From Rostratula benghalensis (lineage: Eukaryota > Chordata > Aves > Charadriiformes > Rostratulidae): a stretch of DNA of 64,000 bases. Location of the stretch: NCBI GenBank assembly GCA_013399305.1, contig VXAI01000091.1:372001-436000 (forward strand), read 5' to 3'. Shown one piece after another: positions 36,678 through 49,606 of the stretch. Every line of letters begins with the position of its first letter. The stretch's first letter is position 1. Below the pieces are notes generated by a model, which had not been told where the DNA came from, did not search any database, and was given only the letters and a program-made list of their open reading frames with translations. The position numbers and the translations under genes are program-made.

Positions 36678-39600
36678 TAATATAGTAAAATGGTATGTTG
36701 ATAAAATATGAGGGCTAATAGGCAAGAAGTAAAACTGTGGCTTTTTTTATCACATGAGCAAATATGTGGACTCTTAGCACATGGTAAAAGCCTACCAGAG
36801 AAAAGTCAGTGCTTAGTTTAATGTGAGTTAGCTAATAAAATTCTCTAAAGAGCCTGAAAAGGGATTATTTTATTTATATATTTATCCCTCTTAATATGTA
36901 CAGTGCAGAATTAGGGCTAGTAGTTAGTTACTGTATCAAAGCTCAGTTGAGTAGTTACTTCTGTGGCATTAGTTGTATTTGAAGAAATAAGGAACTGACA
37001 CATCCTCAACTTCATTATGAATAGCTATCTGCAAGTACTTCCATTACATTTAACATTCTTTTTGCCTTTATCTGCAGCAAGTTTCTAAATATGTGTATAA
37101 GGTAGGGACTTCATTTAATGGGGGTTTGTAATTATTCCTTGAAAACATCCTTATTGTCCTACCTGGTTCCAAGAAATTTAATAAAATTCTGGGCTAGAAA
37201 GGATGTAAGTGCGCACACAAGAGTAAGAATAAATGATAAAACTATATGAAAAATATTTTTGTTAAATATGCCATTTTAATGAAGTCTACCTGTGTCTTAT
37301 GACTTTGCTGAGTGGTTGGTTGGAAAAATGGGAATTTGAGTATTTAGTTGTTGATAAATTGCAAAGTTGGAACAATGTGTTGTATCAGCATGGATTCTGG
37401 CTTTATAAAAAAACTTGATGCTCTTTTGTAAAAGAAGAAATAAATGATTCTCTGCTGCAGTTGGTAGGGATTTGCTATTGATTTGAATAGGATTTTCTCT
37501 GAGAAGACCAGTCTCAACAATGTAGTCCTGAAATGCAGGCAGGGTACATGGCTACAATCTGTTCTGTCGTAAGGTGAACAACTACAAAATGGTAGGTTGT
37601 GCTGAAGAATGTGCTCTATAAGAAAAATGTAATGAAATTTTACCTTCCCATTAACAGGAACACTTTGCATGCAATGACAAATTCTGGAAAATCAGTGGCA
37701 ACATTTCCTATTTGGTGGTGGACTTTGTGGTCTCCCTTAGTTTTTCATAATTTCTTAAAAATCTTTTTATCTGTGGTGTTTTTTTTTTTCTTTTGTTTGT
37801 TTGTTTGTTTTCCTCTGATCGGTTTCCTAATTAAAATTTAAAACTATGCTTTCAGTTAAGTTTAATAATCTTCAGCTGCTGCTTTCATAATATCTTTGAC
37901 TACCAAAAAAAGGAAAAAAAAAGTGGCAGTGCAATGCAGGTGTTCTGGGAAAAGAAAAGTTAGAGAAGTACAATTTATATAATTTCCCAGACATTTCCAA
38001 AACTACTCAAGCCAAAAGGCTGTCAGTATTTCATGCTGACTTTTTTCATTAGCATTGCTATTCCTGTTCACTTGTCTGCAAAAAATAAGCTTTACAGAGA
38101 AGGAGTTGTGTGGCTGAAATACTTTGCTGATGCTCATGACATTTAGTCATACTTCCATTTACTGCAGCAGAGTCTTGCTCATTTAATTATCATCAGGTTT
38201 GGACTCTCTATTTCTGTGGTTACATGACTGTAAATGTATTTGGATTCTCAGGAAGATATTAGCAAAATTTTGCCCTTGAATAAGAAATGATTTAAGAGAC
38301 AGCTCTGTTGGTTTCTATGTTGTCCGACTTTCAGCAAGGAATACAAGTGGGGGTTTTTTTGTGAAACAGAAATATTGTTTACTGCAGTACTCCTATTTAT
38401 ACTGCTCAGGATGTGTGCTGTCATTTGATTTGATATACAAATGTACTCACACTGATATACTTGAAGTACTTTTTTCTCCTTTATCAAAATGGTTTGACAG
38501 AATTTTGATGAGATTGTTTTATTTTTGACAGGATAGGGCTGTTCTCTTGATGTATGGAGCTTTACTAAGCTTATAGCTGTGTTTATATTCTGATATATTT
38601 ATCTTTGAAATAAATCTGAAAGATGTTCTTGAGGGAGAAAGTGCTGATAAGATTAAAACAGTGAAGCATTTTGGTAAGCTGATGGCATTTTTACAATTAA
38701 ACATCGTAAAGGTCCATCAGTCCTTTGGACTAAGAGCAGGTATAAAGTAGGAGGGAGTACATAAAAAGGAAACTCAAAAAGATACGGATCTCAGCCATAT
38801 TTAAGCACTTGTCTAGAGCTAAACACATTTGTATCTCTGGGAAACCATCTGAGGACCTAGTGCAACTAACAGGCCTAAGTGCCAGCTTACCAGTAGCAGC
38901 CTTAAGTCTATGAACTTTGTTACGGATGTGCATGTGCTTCGTGTCTAACTGAAGGGTCACTGTAGTGGAAAATGCAGCTATGAAAGCTGGTAATGTAACT
39001 AAACAAAAACTTTAGCCGTATGGAAGTGTCACATTTGTTCCTCTTGTTCCTCATCAGTCATTAGCTGCCATTTGTGGAGGGGGGTAAGGAATGAATATGT
39101 GTGTTTTTATGTAAGCAACATGCTGATTTTGGGGAATGATGGGAGTGCATGTCCAGTTTGTGCTTTGGGAGAAACTTCTGGAGGTTGAAGTGCTTAACTG
39201 TTATTTTTGCCTCAATGTTCACTTTAGGAAAGGAACTCCGCAGGAGCTTTGTTAAAGCTGACAGGAAAGAAAGGAAAGTCACAGATCAGGAAAATGCTTG
39301 TTAAAGAATTTCTGGACAATCTGAGCATATTCAAATCGGCAGACAGATGAAATTTATCATAGTGTGCTCAGTGAACTGGTTAATTTGATCCATTTTCAGT
39401 TAATTTGGAGACCTCATAGGACAGGTGAGGTTTCAAAAGTACAAATATACTTGGAGGAAAGAAAAAAGGGATGTGGGAAGGATGGCCCAGTGAGTTAAAT
39501 TGCAAGACCATAATTGTTGTAGATGATCTACTAAATACTAAATAATTCCAGTATCTGGAAAGAAAAAAGTAGTGGTGGAGGACTGTAAAATGTTAGATTT

Positions 39601-40385
39601 GAGGCAAAAGTATGCGACCTTTAGATACTTGTTGGAAGCTTACAGTGGCACTTGAATTTTGAAGTAAAAATCCTTCTTCCTGTCTCCTTGTCCCCAAAGT
39701 TGTACTTGGGGATATTCAGTGTGCAGGGCCAGATGCTATTTTTTGTGAATAAATAGCATTAGTATCTTGTCACATACCTTTTCAAATTATGGCATTTGCC
39801 TGCTTGGGTGAGTATGCAAAGGGAACCATATCTGTGTGTACTGAGAAATACCTGGATTTCCTGAGCTGTGGAAAGAAACTAGATCATGGCAGGGCTTTGG
39901 TACCACCTACTCAAATACAGCTGCTGAAAGACCAAAAGCTAGCAGTTATCACTGTCATTAACTATGGCAGAAGGTAATTTAGCATATAGTAGAGGCAGTT
40001 TTTTTTCGTAACGTGGAAACTGCAGGGAATCCCAAATAGCACAGGACAAGAGTTTAAAGGCAAAAAAGAGAAGCATCTGAAACTCAGCAATGTGTATTTT
40101 GGCAAATAAGACTAAGCAAGAAAATACCATGGAAAACCACAACAAGCATGAAGCACTAGGAGATACTAGGACAAAGGAGATGATGGTTTTGGTGCCAGAG
40201 CATTTCTGCACTGTCATTTGTCACACTGATAAAAACGATGAACAAACTACCAGCCTGGATGCAATTAATCTGGACCTATATTTGTTCTTTGTAGTTTGGG
40301 CATAAGCACCTGTGCTACAAATAGTGATGTCAGCACTGAGCAAAGGGCCCTAGGCACCGGAAGAGATGAGTAAATGAGCAATGCA

Positions 40386-40409
40386 TTCCCCCTCCCCACC
40401 CCCCACCCC
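40386..40409. repeat. C-rich tract
   Basis: About 24 bp almost entirely C with single T or A interruptions. On the minus strand this is G-rich with several short G runs. Confidence 0.8.
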
Positions 40410-41475
40410 AAGCACAGCACAAAATAAAACAATGGAAAGCCTTAGAGAAGGTTGGGTCAGATCTGAGATAGAAGAGGCAATGTTGGCCATCTTCAGTAAG
40501 CGAGTAAGTAAAATAAACATCTGGATAAGTAACAGATTGGAAGAGATGTATGCTGCAATTATGGCTCCAGAAAAAAAAAAAAAGTATTTAAACATTATTA
40601 GGTTTAAGAAAATAAAGTCAAGCACTTTGCCTTGTGAAAAGAAGGGAACTGAAGAAGAGTTGGAACATAAAAGGGTAATGGTGAAGTTTTCAAGGGATGG
40701 CACTGTGATGAAAGATGATAGATGAAAGAACCCAGCTGTCCCATAATTTATGCCCTTAGGAAAGTTCTTGTGCCTTCAGGCAGATAAAAAGAGGAGCTTG
40801 GCTCTGTCTGTGTTATTATTATGAAGGCAGTGAATTTGACTTCTTATAGTACTAATGTAAAAAAAACTTCCTCTGAAAATGAGAAAGCTGACTCAGAAGG
40901 TTATGATTTTTCTTTTATCCAATTTTGAGCAAGTGCTAGCATTCATGTACTTAAAATATTATTGCAGTACTGCATGTTAGCAATATACAAAAGTACTAAT
41001 TTCTGAAGTGTATATATTTTATTTTCCATGAGATGGGACATTCCAGACATAAAGAACCTTTGAGACCAATAGCCATCTTTCAGAAAGCTTAATAATATGC
41101 TGATACTTTGCTGACTTTGTACTTCATGGGATTATTTGGCTGTTATGCTGCTTAATTATCTTATTAGTTATAAACTTACAAATAATTATTTAACTTCTTT
41201 CCATTTGTTCCTTCTATCCTGAGGGCAGACAGTGGACCCTGCATTGCTTGGGGCTGTTGTAGCAAGATAGTATTTTCAATGTATGAGAGTATTTATCTGC
41301 TCCTTTATCACACCCACAATATTGTTTAGAGAGAGTTTAGAGTCACTGGGGGGGGAATCTAATGCTTTACAAGATGATTTGGGTGCAAAAACTCCTGAGT
41401 GCTATATTGAGCATAGAATCTGCCATAGCATAGTTGAGAGGAAATTTAAAGCTCAAATATAAGTCTATATAAGTC

Positions 41476-41492
41476 TTTTTTTTTTTTTTTTT
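41476..41492. repeat. Poly(T) tract
   Basis: A run of 17 T. Confidence 0.85.
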
Positions 41493-43414
41493 CCTTGAGT
41501 CTGAATAATCCCTAGCTTCTTGTTCTACATATAGGTGTTCCTGAGTGATCAGGAATGAATGCACAATATATAGCATGTCCCTGCGTCAGGAGAGATTTCC
41601 ACTCAGGTCTTTATAGAAGAAGCTAGACAGCATGGTGATGGGAAATATACGGTGTTCAAAGCATGAGAAATAGTCCCTTTCAATCATTAAGTTTAAGGAT
41701 GAGCTATGTTCTTGTAATTTGACAACTGATTGAAAGAGGTGAATGTTCAGTGCTGCAAGCAAGCATCTGTATTCTGATTACAAATATTAGCAGGAACACC
41801 CTGAATCTGCTATGCACAATCTTGAAAATGATCTTTGAAGAACACTGTGAACAGAGTTACATATCTTTATATTATGTCCACAATCAGCAGTGTAGGGAGT
41901 TGTAGGCCTGTTGCTGTGTGCCCAAGGGATGTGGGACTGCATGGTGACACCGACTAGAAATCCTAAGCACATCAGCATCCTGATGTTAATTCACAAGAGC
42001 CCTTTTTTTTCTGCCCTGAATGAATAGTTTCCTTACCTAGAGGGTGAATGATCCCTCTCTACACCTCCTGACATTCTGGAGCTCTGCCCTCTGAATGACA
42101 TAGAGTCCTTTGGAAGACGGATTGATTAATTGAGGCTGAAGTGGTATTTCTGGAAGTCCTTCTTCAGATGTTATTTCATTGCTGAGTAAAATAGGTCAGG
42201 TTGAAGATCACCTAGCAGGCATTTTATGACATGCATACCTCTACTAAATAAGATTAGATTATTTGCTTGCTGTCTTTAATTTGCAGTACTGTGCTTAGAA
42301 GCAACCTGGATGGTATTCAATTGCGTTTTAAATTGTGACTAAAATGCAAAAGAAATTCTATAGGCGAGATGTCTGCAGGTTCTTAGCCAAAATGTTTGTC
42401 AGTAAGGTTCTGCATTTCAAGATTTATTCAGGGAAACTTAAACTTTCCATTCTGGAAACACCAAAGGGTGGCTTAAAATGGAAGGTCTTAGTGTGACCCA
42501 GCTTAGAAAAATGTATTACCTTACTTAGAACTGGCAAACTCTTGAGAATGGCAAGATCTGCACGGTAGATGAGTAAATCTGCAGAGGAGAATATGCCCTA
42601 AGGGATTTTGAAAGTACTGCTGTTTAAATAGGATAAAACATTATCAGTTGTTCCTGTATGCTGGAGGGGGGGAAATATCCCCCAACCTATTTGAAAGGAT
42701 GACAAATGACATCTTTGATTATCTTATCCTGTGTTTGAATGTCCTGTTTGTGCATATATGCTATCGATAAATTGACAATACTGCCATAACAGGCAAGATC
42801 TCTCAACAGCTATGGTCAATAACAAAGATGTATGTGGGGCTGGTGGTTGTATGCCATAAAATCCATTACTACTTTGAACAAGCTATAAAAGCAGATAGAG
42901 GTTTGGTTTAAAGTCTGTTTCATAATTTATGATCCCTTCTGAAAAAGGAAGAAGGAATCTTTGGTGGGGGCAGGGAGGAAGAGGAAGCAGAGTTAAAAAT
43001 ATGATAGAAAAAAGTGAAATTCACAGTGTCTGTAGTTGCCCTTAATGATTGCAAAGTTTTTTGTTGTTTATATCCTCTTTCTTGACAAGCTTTATCTCCC
43101 ACATACATAAGCTCCTCTTGAGGTTCTACAATCACAGTTGCTCGTGGAATGCAGCACTCAAGAGGCCACCAGGCAGAGCAAGTAGCTGACTGTCACGTAG
43201 AGCTGCATTTTGAAACAAGGAGATGCAGAAGATATGAAGCATTGTTATGTTTACAATAAAAGCTGCAGCCAGGCTCACATTTTTGAAATTTATAGGAAGA
43301 TATGGAAGTGGGAAACTGCCTCTGGCAAAATAACTTGAGTCTCTCTGGTTGTGGTGTTGCATGTAGTCTCCCTAGAAATCAGCCAGCATCTCAGAAATCG
43401 TGAGGTTGATGAAC

Positions 43415-43432
43415 TATATATATATATATATA
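43415..43432. repeat. (TA)9 microsatellite
   Basis: Nine TA units followed by an imperfect AT-rich extension. Confidence 0.9.
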
Positions 43433-44985
43433 ATAATATTTTTATATTAATGTATTGGTACCCACAACTCTGTGTGAATAAGGTAGGCAACTACCTCTGG
43501 GACAATCAGGAATAAAAAGAAAATATTTCTAAACAGTCAGCTGTGACTGATTTCCAAAAGAGTCATTGATGGCTGACCCTTCCAGTACCCAGAGACTGGG
43601 CCAGGCCAAAGAAGTCAGCTTCAGGTATCTATGGTGTGTGGTTCTGGAAGGTTGTCTTGGACATTTGGATTTGAATTAGAGATTTAACCCCTCAGTTGTC
43701 CTGAGAGGATGTATAGAGAAGCCGAGTGCACACCTTGGTGGGATGTAGTGTTCTGAAGACCTAGAGGAAGGGCCCTGAAAGCTGGGAAGGGTTACTGCTG
43801 ATAAGCCTAACATAAGGTTGTGTTTTGCATTTGTTTTACTTGTGGTCTTTTGTTTACTTGTAACTTGCAGAAGCAAGTCTAACCTTTTTGCTGCTTCTAA
43901 TGAAGTATACTTTGTGTTGTAGGGACCTAGTGGGTCTGTTTGAAGTGGAAGATCTTAGGGTTTTCTATTTCCATAGATGCGCCGTGTCAGAAAAAAGCAG
44001 GTGTGTCCAGTCTGTGTGAAGGAGACTGTACAAAAGGACAATGTAGTGACTACTGGGTAGGTCTCTTCTCTAGGTAGGAATTCCCTCTAGCTGGCTGAAA
44101 TTGGCACTCCCTTCAAAGAGCAGATGACAGAGAGGCATCCTGTGGTGTGGATACAACCAGAGGAATCTTAATCCTTTTTTACAATGCAACTGACTTGCTA
44201 GATAGAAAGAATATGCAAAAAGTTTCAAGTTGCTTTTTTGGTCATAGGTATCTCACATGTACAATTACTGTCTTATTCCCAAAATTCGGGGGAAAGTGAG
44301 TCTCCTAACAGTACCTCTACTTCCATTCAGGAGAATGTTTCCTTTCCCATAGTAACCAGGAATTGGTGTATGTTGCAGGAGCAGCTGCTGTTCTCTTGGC
44401 TTCTGCTGTTCTTTGTCCCCCATGGCAAAGGCATTTCATCTGACTCTAAGAAATGCAGCTGTTTAGTATAATGCTGCCCTGCACTGGAAGGAGAGAGTTG
44501 GGTCAAGCCTGTTGACACACTGATTTGTTGCAAAAGGGCCCTCAATGCAGGCACTCTTTTCTGCAATGCAGCTTGCTTGGGGTGTGTTCCTGATGTCCCA
44601 GTGTTGTGGCAACTACAGTCAGAGGAGCAGGAGAAACATGATTCAGACATGTACACAGGATCTTCACTCAGGTAAACAACTTGACTTCCCTGAGAAGAGA
44701 GCTGAAGCCTGAAGGACTGTAAGAGAATTTCACATAAATAGCTCACTTGGAAAAACAATCTGAATCCCATTTGTGTCGTTGTGTGCCTATTCGGAAAGTA
44801 GGTCCCTCAGCACCTGCTAATTAGTACAAACCCTGCAAAGTGAGGTGAAATCACACCCTGGAACTCGGACAAGTCAAAGTGGAATAGTTCACTGCTGGTG
44901 TTCCCATATTCCCCTCAAGGTAAACATACAAGTTAAATTCTTAGCCCTGTAAAATTGTAGGGCATTCCACATCAGGACACAGCTA

Positions 44986-45077
44986 TGAGTCCTGGCAGGA
45001 CAATCATAGCAGCTGAATTTCTAAAGGAAAGCCCCCTGTGTGATTCCTGGCAGGATGATCACAGCGTTTGAAATCTC
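44986..45077. repeat. Diverged tandem duplication, period 55 bp
   Basis: The block starting TGAGTCCTGGCAGGACAATC at 44986 recurs as TGATTCCTGGCAGGATGATC at 45041. The first 25 positions agree at 21 sites. The rest of the unit is poorly preserved. Confidence 0.65.
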
Positions 45078-48000
45078 CAGCCGTGAAAAACTGCATAATA
45101 CAAAGCTATCAAAACATATAATATTCCCAGCATGAAAAACGTAAAGGGGGCATGGAGGCTTAAATTGTATTAGCAAAAATTTGCTGTAATTGGTCTTTGG
45201 CAAGAAAGAAAAAAATCTGCCATTCAGTTCTCTGGCAAGGGCAAAACTTTGTAAATTGAATTACTGAGAACAATAACCTTCCCTAGCAGGATTAAACTTC
45301 CGCTTACAACATTGCACATTTAGAAGTTTACTTTAAAATATGATTATTTTTTTAGTATGTCTAAACTATGACAAAAATAATGAGGTGGGAACAGAAGATA
45401 TGGGGAAAAGTGGGGCAAAAGGCACTTGCGTAGTATCATTTTCTCAGGCACTTACTGGGAGATACTAAAGTGGCCTCAGAAATAGCTAGTGTGACACTGG
45501 TTGCATGTGAGGTCCACCTCTGTCAGGATGATGTTTATGGCTGGAAAAAGGCATTATTTAAGAACAGAACTCGGAGCACAACTTGGAGCTCAAATAAAAG
45601 TTTAGTGTAGCAGCTGACCTGACAGTTGATCAGTTTGTTCTGTTCTCTTTTTCCTTAAGTGAGGTGCCAGCAAAGTTGCAGGAAGTCACCTTCTTGCTGG
45701 TGACAAGGATCAACATTACACAGGTGTAATCTTTGTCCATCCTTGTTTTATTAACTGTGATGTAACTTGGTGGCTGGGTGAGGTCTTGTCCTTGTCCAAG
45801 TTTGTGGCTAATCTGTGTGCAGTAATTCACTTTCAACACAGAGTCAGAGTTTGTAGAGTTATTTTTGCAATGGTTAGTAGTGCTGCGTCTACAAACATTA
45901 ATTTTCTGTGAGTAAAGGGTTGGTGCTGGAAGAAACACAAAGATGAATTATTTAAAATGTGAACAAGGAGGCAACAGAGTAAAGGAGGTTCTATGAGAAT
46001 GTTGCTTGTACACCAAGTACCATTTAACCACATGGGACTGCTGCTGTGAGCAATACTGTATGTGCAAAAGCTTGCAGATGAGTCTGCTTTGTAGTAGCAC
46101 AGGTTGATTCTGACCAGATGCTTTCCCTGTCACTTGTGATTCTCTGCCTCCTCGTTGTATCCTGTGCTGTGTGACTTCAGAGTTTATTAATGTTAAGGAC
46201 TCATCAGCACTGGACCCAGACTTGATTGCCCTCAAATGCAGCATAAGTAGGGAGCAATGGTCAAGAACTGTTCCCATTTCATGAAACAATAAATTCCTTA
46301 TGAGTAAGACAATTGCAGCTAGAGATCTTAAACACATCAACCTGCAGCAAATGAGGACTGTAAGTGCTTTTGTCTAGCCTAGAAGCCAGCATCCTTACTG
46401 TTTTGCTGGAGGTAGAGAAGTAAGTAGAATGACCAGAGATATTGTCTAGTGACCTTCTGCCCTCAAGTCAGGAGCATCAGGTCTTACAAAAGAGATCTTT
46501 TTCTTTCTGGTACACAACCAAAATGAGATGTGTAGTCGGTGTGCAGGCTTTGAGGAGAGAAGGCTAGTTGGTGGAGGGAATATGAACTTCTTTTGGCATG
46601 AAAGATACTTATAGCTTAAATAATGACAGTTAAGTTTGTATTGCTCCTTGATGCCCTTAAGGGTTCACGTGCAGTAATCCCATTGTCCTTTCATATGTTG
46701 GGGATGAATGCATAATGAATGCTGGCATTTTATGACAAAGAATAGAATGATGTTGCCTTGAAGCAAAATCAAGATTGCTTGGCAGCTGCCTCAGGCTCCC
46801 TAGGCTAAAAAGGAGGCTGTTGGGTTTTCAAGCTCAAGAGATTAGGAAGATGTACCATTTTAGGAAGCAGTGGCAGGCCTGGAGCTTTCTAACAGGTTTG
46901 AATGAAACTGCCAGAAGGAGTGAGGAAATCAATCCAGAAGTGTCTGCTTTTATAACTTCAGAATCACAGTATCTGCCTGGGATTAAATCCCCCTAATCTC
47001 TTCACTACAGGGCTGATTTTTTTGCATCATGAGCTCTGTTACACTGGGGAGAAAGGTTTGTGCTGTGCATTAGGGGAAGTGTTCTCCTGGAAGGTGTTCT
47101 TTGCTGCTCCTCAAAATGCACATAGCCAGTGGACATTTGGGACATTTTACTGGGAAAGTTTTCAAAGGTGCTTAGAATTACTTTTACCCAAAAGAGAATA
47201 AACTAGATGGATAAGCATAAACACAAAGGCTAGTCATGTCTAGAGCAGCTCTAAGGTGCTATTGCTACCCAGTTTCCAATCCTCTGGGTATTTCAAGATG
47301 ACAAGCAGTTCAGAATTACTCCTGAAGTAAAAGCCAAGTCCCATATTTTGCTTTTCTTCCAGCAAAGGGTCTGAGTGGCTTTATTCCCTAGTGGAGGGAT
47401 AGGCAGATCTCTCTTCTGTCGAATGTCTCCTCCCTCGTGCCATACTGGCTGAAGCCCATAGCAACATTTAAGAGAGCAGTAACTGTTCTTAGAAAGACTG
47501 CTTGTGGTTGCTCCACTTTTGTAGTCCTTTCCACCCTGTCTGTGAAGCTGCACTCCCACATCTCCCCCAGAAGTGGCATCTGTTTATGCTGGAAAAACTA
47601 TCTACTGCAAGTGAAAGACACCAAGGTAGAAGATTCAAGAGCTTAGTGTAAACATAGATGCATCTAAAACTTTCAGTGTAGCTTTAATTTGCTCTTTACG
47701 ACCAAACCCTTCCAGGACACTTGGAAGATGCAACAAGCAAAAAAGAGAATGGGAAATTGAAAGGAAAAGAAGAGAAAATGAGGGAAATGGGATAAAGGAG
47801 AAACCTTAACTGACTCCTCCTTATTTCTTTTCCTGTTACCTATTTAAAGTTAGAGGTACTGAGCCATGAAAGTGGTTCTTGTGGCTTTCTGTCCTAGCAC
47901 CTGTAGTCAGCTGGCTCACCCTCTGAAGTGAATGTTTTGTAAATGACAAAGTAAAGAGGCGAGTTAGCCACCTCACCAATTTTCTGATGTAGAGCTGAGC

Positions 48001-49566
48001 TTATGCCAGCAATACAATACACTATTGTAATGGAGGGGCGCATCCAATCAGATTCTGTGAACTGCAGTCATGATCTAGGTGGTCTAGTGAAAGGAACTGA
48101 CGCACTTTATTTCTACAACTTGTGTTGTGGACAATTTTTCACAGAACTTGCAGCTTGATACACCACCTAAATGGATTATGTACTCTGTCATGGAGACAAA
48201 TGAGGGAAATGTCCTAGAGCTGAGAGAGCTGAAAACCTAACTAGAGAGAAGAGTGTGTATAGTTGGATTAACAAATGGCAATCTGGTGGTCTGAAGTGCT
48301 GTTAGAAAGAAATCTGGAAGACTTCGGGCTGAGAGACAGAAGCATAGTTTCTATCTTTTAGTGAAGATTTGGCATCTCTTCAGTCCATCCCACTATTTCC
48401 ATCTTAGCCAGCTGCATGGGAATTCCCTGTGGGTGGCAGAGGGCCACCAGCAGTGCTGTGGTATCATATGCTAGGAGGAGGTATGGCTCACGTTCATCTA
48501 AACTACAGCAGTTCTTGCACTTTGTGTGGGCTCCTTAGGTCTGTGATTGGCTGAAATAAATTGGAGTATCTTTTGGTCTGCTGTAGTTTGGGCTGGTCAT
48601 TTATGCAGTTGTTAATCTCCACATCTAGGAACTATGAAGGTGGCCTAAAGTCTTTCCTGTTCTGATTCTCAACAGTATGAGAAACTACATCTTGCCACAA
48701 GCAGAGGGCCAAGTTCTTATGCCAAGAAATGAGATTAGATGTCTTGAATCATGCCAATATAAATAGTTAAAGTAGAGGTATAGTAAAAGAAATCAATAAG
48801 AACTTTTGGGAAGCCCTTGCTTTGGGGTATACTCTAGGTAGACCCAAATCTCCTCTCTGACCTAGACCACCCGTACTTTTGAAAGACTGTATTGTTCAAT
48901 TCTAGATGTGAAGCTAGATTTGCAGCAAACTTTTTTTTTTATTTAGTTAAAAATCTGGACAAAATCAAGGAACTTAGTACTATGGAGCTTTGACGTGTTT
49001 GGAAGCCATGGGTGGAAGCTAAAACCAGTTGAAACGCTGTTTTTGGAGGGGAGAAGTGGTATGTGTAATATATTCCAGATTTTAGAAGACTTACTACACG
49101 GGAGATTCCCTCTTGACTGCTGTAGGCAATTGCCCAGTTGTCAGAATGAGATAAATAAAAAACAAAGTTTAATGAACTGAGTTCACAGAACCACAGAACT
49201 TTTGTCTTAATGAGGGGTTCTTACACTTTCTGAGAGCTGAATTAATATATTCAGCAGTAATCATAGCATTCTACTCCCATCTTGTATGGGAACACTCTCT
49301 TGTAGTAGGAGAGATGACCTGAAACCTGGAATGGCATTAATATAACATTACTGCTTAGTGGTGACAGTTTTTCTCTTGTGTCTTTTGAAGCATTTCTTCA
49401 TGTAAGAGAACAACTTCCTAGTGTATTCCAAAGAAAGCTGTGTATAAAGTGTCAGCATAATTACACTGCTTTGTGTTTTGGCTTAAAGGGTCTTACTGAA
49501 ACCTGGTATCGCTCTCCTTGAGCACAAACTTCTGTCCAGATGGCGACATTATACAACTTTGGTGTG

Positions 49567-49606
49567 TTTGCATGTGGTTTGTGGCATTTGCATGTGGTTT
49601 GTGGCA
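49567..49606. repeat. 20-bp perfect tandem duplication
   Basis: The unit TTTGCATGTGGTTTGTGGCA occurs twice head to tail (49567-49586 and 49587-49606). The junction creates an ATTTGCAT octamer. Confidence 0.95.

Larger units (their letters stand above)
36030..36690. promoter_or_regulatory. Candidate conserved noncoding element with hairpins
   Basis: Lower-AT, low-repeat stretch with two strong hairpins (36175-36194 and 36644-36677) and a TAATTA core at 36517-36522. No open frame spans it. Its texture (dense, non-repetitive, mixed E-box-like CAGCTG and homeodomain cores) is like known vertebrate enhancers, but this is inference without alignment. Confidence 0.25.
33567..44000. other. Unassigned noncoding DNA
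   Basis: No coding exon or named transposon recognised. The interval contains the hairpin-rich stretch at 36030-36690, a (TTTG)n-type run near 37792-37812, and a C-rich run at 40386-40409. Open frames are at most about 117 codons and not recognisable. One at 40381-40725 runs through the C-rich and poly(A) tracts. Confidence 0.55.

Noticed and set aside
40381..40725. 114-codon plus-strand open frame
   Set aside because: It starts in a C-rich tract (Pro/Ser run), crosses a poly(A) run (Lys run), and has no recognisable domain.
44327..44770. 147-codon minus-strand open frame
   Set aside because: It has no recognisable domain, a Ser/Gln-rich random-looking composition and no convincing splice or promoter context. 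Its length is within chance for 64 kb.
45555..45598. TATTTAAG and AATAAA about 40 bp apart, LTR-like
   Set aside because: No TG...CA ends, terminal repeats or flanking duplication could be found around them.
49182..49198. CACAGAACCACAGAACT, like the antisense start of a CR1 tail
   Set aside because: Only about 17 bp match and the following sequence does not continue as CR1.
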